Both the position numbers and the translations under genes were made by a program. From NCBI RefSeq assembly GCF_004362245.1, contig NZ_SNWM01000001.1, forward strand, positions 186,001 through 250,000: 64,000 bases of DNA, read 5' to 3'. The first letter of the stretch is position 1. Each line of letters opens with the position of its first letter. Below the pieces are notes generated by a model that worked only from the letters and a program-made list of their open reading frames with translations, was not told where the DNA came from and made no database searches. This document shows, piece by piece, positions 61,882-64,000 of this stretch. Source of the stretch: Pedobacter duraquae. GTDB taxonomy: Bacteria; Bacteroidota; Bacteroidia; Sphingobacteriales; Sphingobacteriaceae.

Positions 61882-63322
61882 CTACTGGTAAATTTAATAT
61901 AAACATACAACCTTTTCCAACTTCACTCTTTAGCCGTACTGTTCCACCATGTTTACTGATAATTTCAGACACATAATTTAAGCCAAGGCCGGATCCCTTG
62001 ATATCATGGGTGTCGCCTGTTGCTGGCACCCGAAAAAAGCGATCAAATACCTTATCCTGATAAATTGAAGCTATTCCTCCCCCATAATCCTCAAAACTGA
62101 TTACGATATGTTCCTGATTTGAATTACAATTAATAGCTAGAACTGGAGCCGGACCGGCATACTTAAGCGCATTATCCATCAGGTTATAAAATACATGACT
62201 TAACTCAACAGGATCGCCTTCCAAAAAGCATGGTTCAGCTGATGGGGCAAAATTAATCTTCCCACCGTTTGCCGTAAACTGCAGATCCATTACCGCAATT
62301 ACCTCCCTCAATGTCTGCTGTACATCGAATAATTCTACATGTCGAACTAAGGGGGCATCATTTTCGGCTTCCAGACTGAGCACCTTTTCAATCATCAGAT
62401 TCAACCGCTGTAGTTCATGCCTGCTTATTTTTAGATAGTTTTTCAGTTTCTCAGGATCATTGATCAAGCCATATTTCTCTATAGATTCCAGGGCCACAGA
62501 TACCGTTGCAACTGGTGTTTTCAACTCATGTGTCATATTGCTCGTAAAAGCTTGTCGTGCACCTGCATACAGCCGTTGATTACGCATCATGCGGAGCAAC
62601 GCATAAAAGGCCCCTATTGTTAACAACAACATCATCACTGAAGAGATCAGGTAATATCGCATGCTATACAACACAGTATATCCAATATCAGGAACCAATA
62701 ACTGGTATTTGTGCAGGTGTTTGAGATTATAGGAATAAGCCTTACTCACAAAATCTTTCTTGATCTTATTCGGTTTCGGCCCGTAAACAAGACTATTATC
62801 TGTGTAATCATAGATCCTGAAACTCGAAGAGTTCTTCAGTGGAATGGCCTCCAGTGCAGAATCTAAATCCTTATTGATTGCCAAAATCGATGTTTCCTCT
62901 ATTATTTTAAGTTCCTTCTTACTTTCTTTGTTAAATGCACCTCTGGCCGGTTTCGGTGGCTTTTTTCCGGGATTTACAGGAAAAGAAAAACTTAGGCTAA
63001 GCTTCACGCTATCCTCCATAAAACCGTAACGGAAGTCACTATGCAGGCCTTGAACCTTCATATCATCAAACGACTGTCTCAATTGTATCCACTCAACCGA
63101 ACTGAAAAAGCGCTTAAAACTTGCTGTAGGATGTATATTCTTTTGAACGCTCAGATACATATGTCGCTGTGCGGCATTTCTGACCGTGATTTCTAACTGT
63201 TCCTTTACCCTAACCTTCTGCGCCTGATAAAGTTGCTGCAGCCAGGCAAGTTGCAGCAATACCGTCACCAATACTGAGAAGATCACAAAAGGATAAATTA
63301 GCGGCTGTAGACTTTTTCTCAT
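61871..63322 (-). CDS. Sensor histidine kinase, partner of the OmpR-type regulator
   Basis: 483 residues from the ATG at 63320-63322. Two membrane helices (about 7-29 and 220-242) enclose a periplasmic sensor of about 190 residues with no recognised fold. HisKA follows with phospho-acceptor H265 in 'NMTHELKTPVATVSVALE', then the ATPase domain: N-box 'LSHVFYNLMDNALKYAG', 'ISFEDYGGGI' and 'GSGLGLNYVSEIISKHGG'. It lies upstream of and overlaps the regulator gene. It senses a periplasmic signal, perhaps linked to the outer-membrane protein divergent from it. Confidence 0.9.
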   Translation of the reverse strand: MRKSLQPLIYPFVIFSVLVTVLLQLAWLQQLYQAQKVRVKEQLEITVRNAAQRHMYLSVQKNIHPTASFKRFFSSVEWIQLRQSFDDMKVQGLHSDFRYGFMEDSVKLSLSFSFPVNPGKKPPKPARGAFNKESKKELKIIEETSILAINKDLDSALEAIPLKNSSSFRIYDYTDNSLVYGPKPNKIKKDFVSKAYSYNLKHLHKYQLLVPDIGYTVLYSMRYYLISSVMMLLLTIGAFYALLRMMRNQRLYAGARQAFTSNMTHELKTPVATVSVALESIEKYGLINDPEKLKNYLKISRHELQRLNLMIEKVLSLEAENDAPLVRHVELFDVQQTLREVIAVMDLQFTANGGKINFAPSAEPCFLEGDPVELSHVFYNLMDNALKYAGPAPVLAINCNSNQEHIVISFEDYGGGIASIYQDKVFDRFFRVPATGDTHDIKGSGLGLNYVSEIISKHGGTVRLKSEVGKGCMFILNLPVDES

Positions 63323-63404
63323 AAACAAACTTCAATCCTTACAATTGATTTCTTGTTACTAAGATGCTATTATTTATGTGGAAATAACCTTATTTAAAAT
63401 GCGA

Positions 63405-63430
63405 TTTAACTCTATTTAACTTTCCTTAAC
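63405..63430 (+). promoter_or_regulatory. Three 10-bp-phased direct repeats, candidate response-regulator operator
   Basis: TTTAAC at 63405-63410, TTTAAC at 63415-63420 and CTTAAC at 63425-63430: three hexamers exactly one helical turn apart. The spacing matches OmpR/PhoB-family binding sites. The last repeat ends 22 bases before a -7 box at 63453-63460, about where a -33 element would lie, as expected for an activator-dependent promoter. Confidence 0.6.
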
Positions 63431-63452
63431 TCCCCTTTAGAAAGCAGGAATC

Positions 63453-63460
63453 TATGTTTG
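63453..63460 (+). promoter_or_regulatory. -7 promoter box of the terminal barrel gene
   Basis: TATGTTTG matches TAnnTTTG and ends 4 bases before the ATG at 63465. No TTG -33 element at the normal spacing; the repeats take its place. Confidence 0.55.
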
Positions 63461-63464
63461 CTTC

Positions 63465-64000
63465 ATGAAAACTTACACCCTCCTTATTATGATGTGCCTG
63501 CCTTTCCTGGCGCTTGCACAAAAGAAAAAAACAGATACAACGGAAGTAAAAAAACTTGATGAAGTTGCCATTAATGGTGTTAAGCCATTAATTGTCAGGA
63601 AAGCAGATCGACTGATTTTTAATCTGGAAAATAGTATTTCTTCTAGCGGAGGGAACGTATGGGACGCACTCACCAAAGTACCAAGTGTCCAGACTAATTT
63701 TGATGGTGGAATTACTGCCGGCAATAAGAGTGTGGTTGTTTATATGGATGGAAAACCTCTGCGACTATCCGGCGAAAACCTGGCCACTTATCTGCGTAGT
63801 CTTCCTGCTGATCAGATAGCCAGGATCGAACTGATCAGTAACCCGCCAGCCAGCTTCGACGCCGATGGCGGTGCTGTACTGCAACTGATCTCCAAGAAAA
63901 ATAAAACGGATGGCCTCAACGTCACACTTAACGGCGCTTATACACAGGCCACTTATGGTAGCTCTACAGCCAGTACTATATTTAACTACCGCAAGGATAA
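63465..64000 (+). CDS. Outer membrane beta-barrel protein, TonB-receptor-like (3' end outside window)
   Basis: Only the first 178 codons are present; the gene runs off the window. Signal peptide about 1-18 (FLALAQ), then a TonB-box-like 'KKLDEVAINGVKPLIVRKADRLIFNLE', plug features 'VWDALTKVPSVQTNFDGGITAGNKSVVVYMDGKPLRLSGENLATYLRSLPADQIARIELISNPPASFDADGGAVLQLISKK', and the start of the barrel. It is the same family as the gene at 9297, and the DALTKVPSV..NPPASFDADGGA pattern is typical. It is divergent from the two-component system and has phased repeats before its -7 box. Confidence 0.85.
   Translation, partial: MKTYTLLIMMCLPFLALAQKKKTDTTEVKKLDEVAINGVKPLIVRKADRLIFNLENSISSSGGNVWDALTKVPSVQTNFDGGITAGNKSVVVYMDGKPLRLSGENLATYLRSLPADQIARIELISNPPASFDADGGAVLQLISKKNKTDGLNVTLNGAYTQATYGSSTASTIFNYRKD

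Noticed and set aside
1..64000. CRISPR arrays, insertion sequences, prophage or integrative element
   Set aside because: No regularly spaced repeats, transposase, integrase, phage structural genes or target-site duplications were seen; the single tRNA gene shows no attached integrase or partial tRNA copy.

Overview
The window looks like chromosome from a Sphingobacteriaceae-type Bacteroidota (Pedobacter or Mucilaginibacter relatives); the genus is an inference. The reasons are moderate to low GC, almost no Shine-Dalgarno signals, promoters with the Bacteroidota -7 box TAnnTTTG, several TonB-dependent or Outer_membrane_beta-barrel proteins, DUF4394, TssD-type Hcp, a very short histone H1-like gene, a tricorn-like S41 protease and many ECF sigma factors. 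Genes are dense and on both strands. There is one tRNA gene (Lys, TTT), and I see no rRNA, CRISPR array, insertion sequence or prophage.

Region 1 (1-12.2 kb) carries a TPM-domain lipoprotein with a poly-serine tail, a hotdog thioesterase, a GAF histidine kinase, a double DUF4394 lipoprotein, a prokaryotic pentameric ligand-gated ion channel homologue and a GAF protein. An ECF sigma/anti-sigma pair follows, then a membrane protein, a lipoprotein, an outer-membrane barrel and another membrane protein. An identical ECF-type promoter (TGCAAC-N16-GGTCTAATCT) stands before the sigma gene and before the membrane protein, so this stretch is probably one autoregulated envelope module.

Region 2 (12.2-24.6 kb) is metabolic and stress related: universal stress protein, GH125 mannosidase, DUF72, a CPBP protease divergent from a membrane-anchored XRE regulator, deoxyribonucleotidase, an MHS-type transporter, DUF892, D-lactate dehydrogenase-like, group 3 truncated haemoglobin, DUF92, a PNPOx-like protein and gamma-glutamyltransferase.

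Region 3 (24.7-38.7 kb) has a siderophore-type receptor coupled to a PepSY membrane reductase, a second sigma cassette, DUF2252, DUF4268, an AraC regulator, a serine hydrolase, a GNAT operon, a YqhD-like dehydrogenase and two tandem TssD (Hcp) genes with no other type VI genes nearby.

Region 4 (38.8-54.7 kb) has a LytS-type histidine kinase followed by a degenerate paralogue that lost its phospho-acceptor His, a UPF1-like helicase, a FadR-type regulator, a broken DoxX-like gene, an Ig-like lipoprotein, tRNA-Lys, cupin, pyruvate oxidase, aldo/keto reductase, a third sigma cassette ending in a thioredoxin-like protein, and an FtsX-type permease.

Region 5 (55-64 kb) holds a tricorn-like protease, a COG0523 GTPase, a thioesterase, a histone H1-like gene of 59 codons, an orphan receiver protein, and an OmpR-type two-component system divergent from an outer-membrane barrel gene that runs off the end. 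Their intergenic region holds three 10-bp-phased TTTAAC-like repeats just upstream of a -7 box, a likely response-regulator operator.
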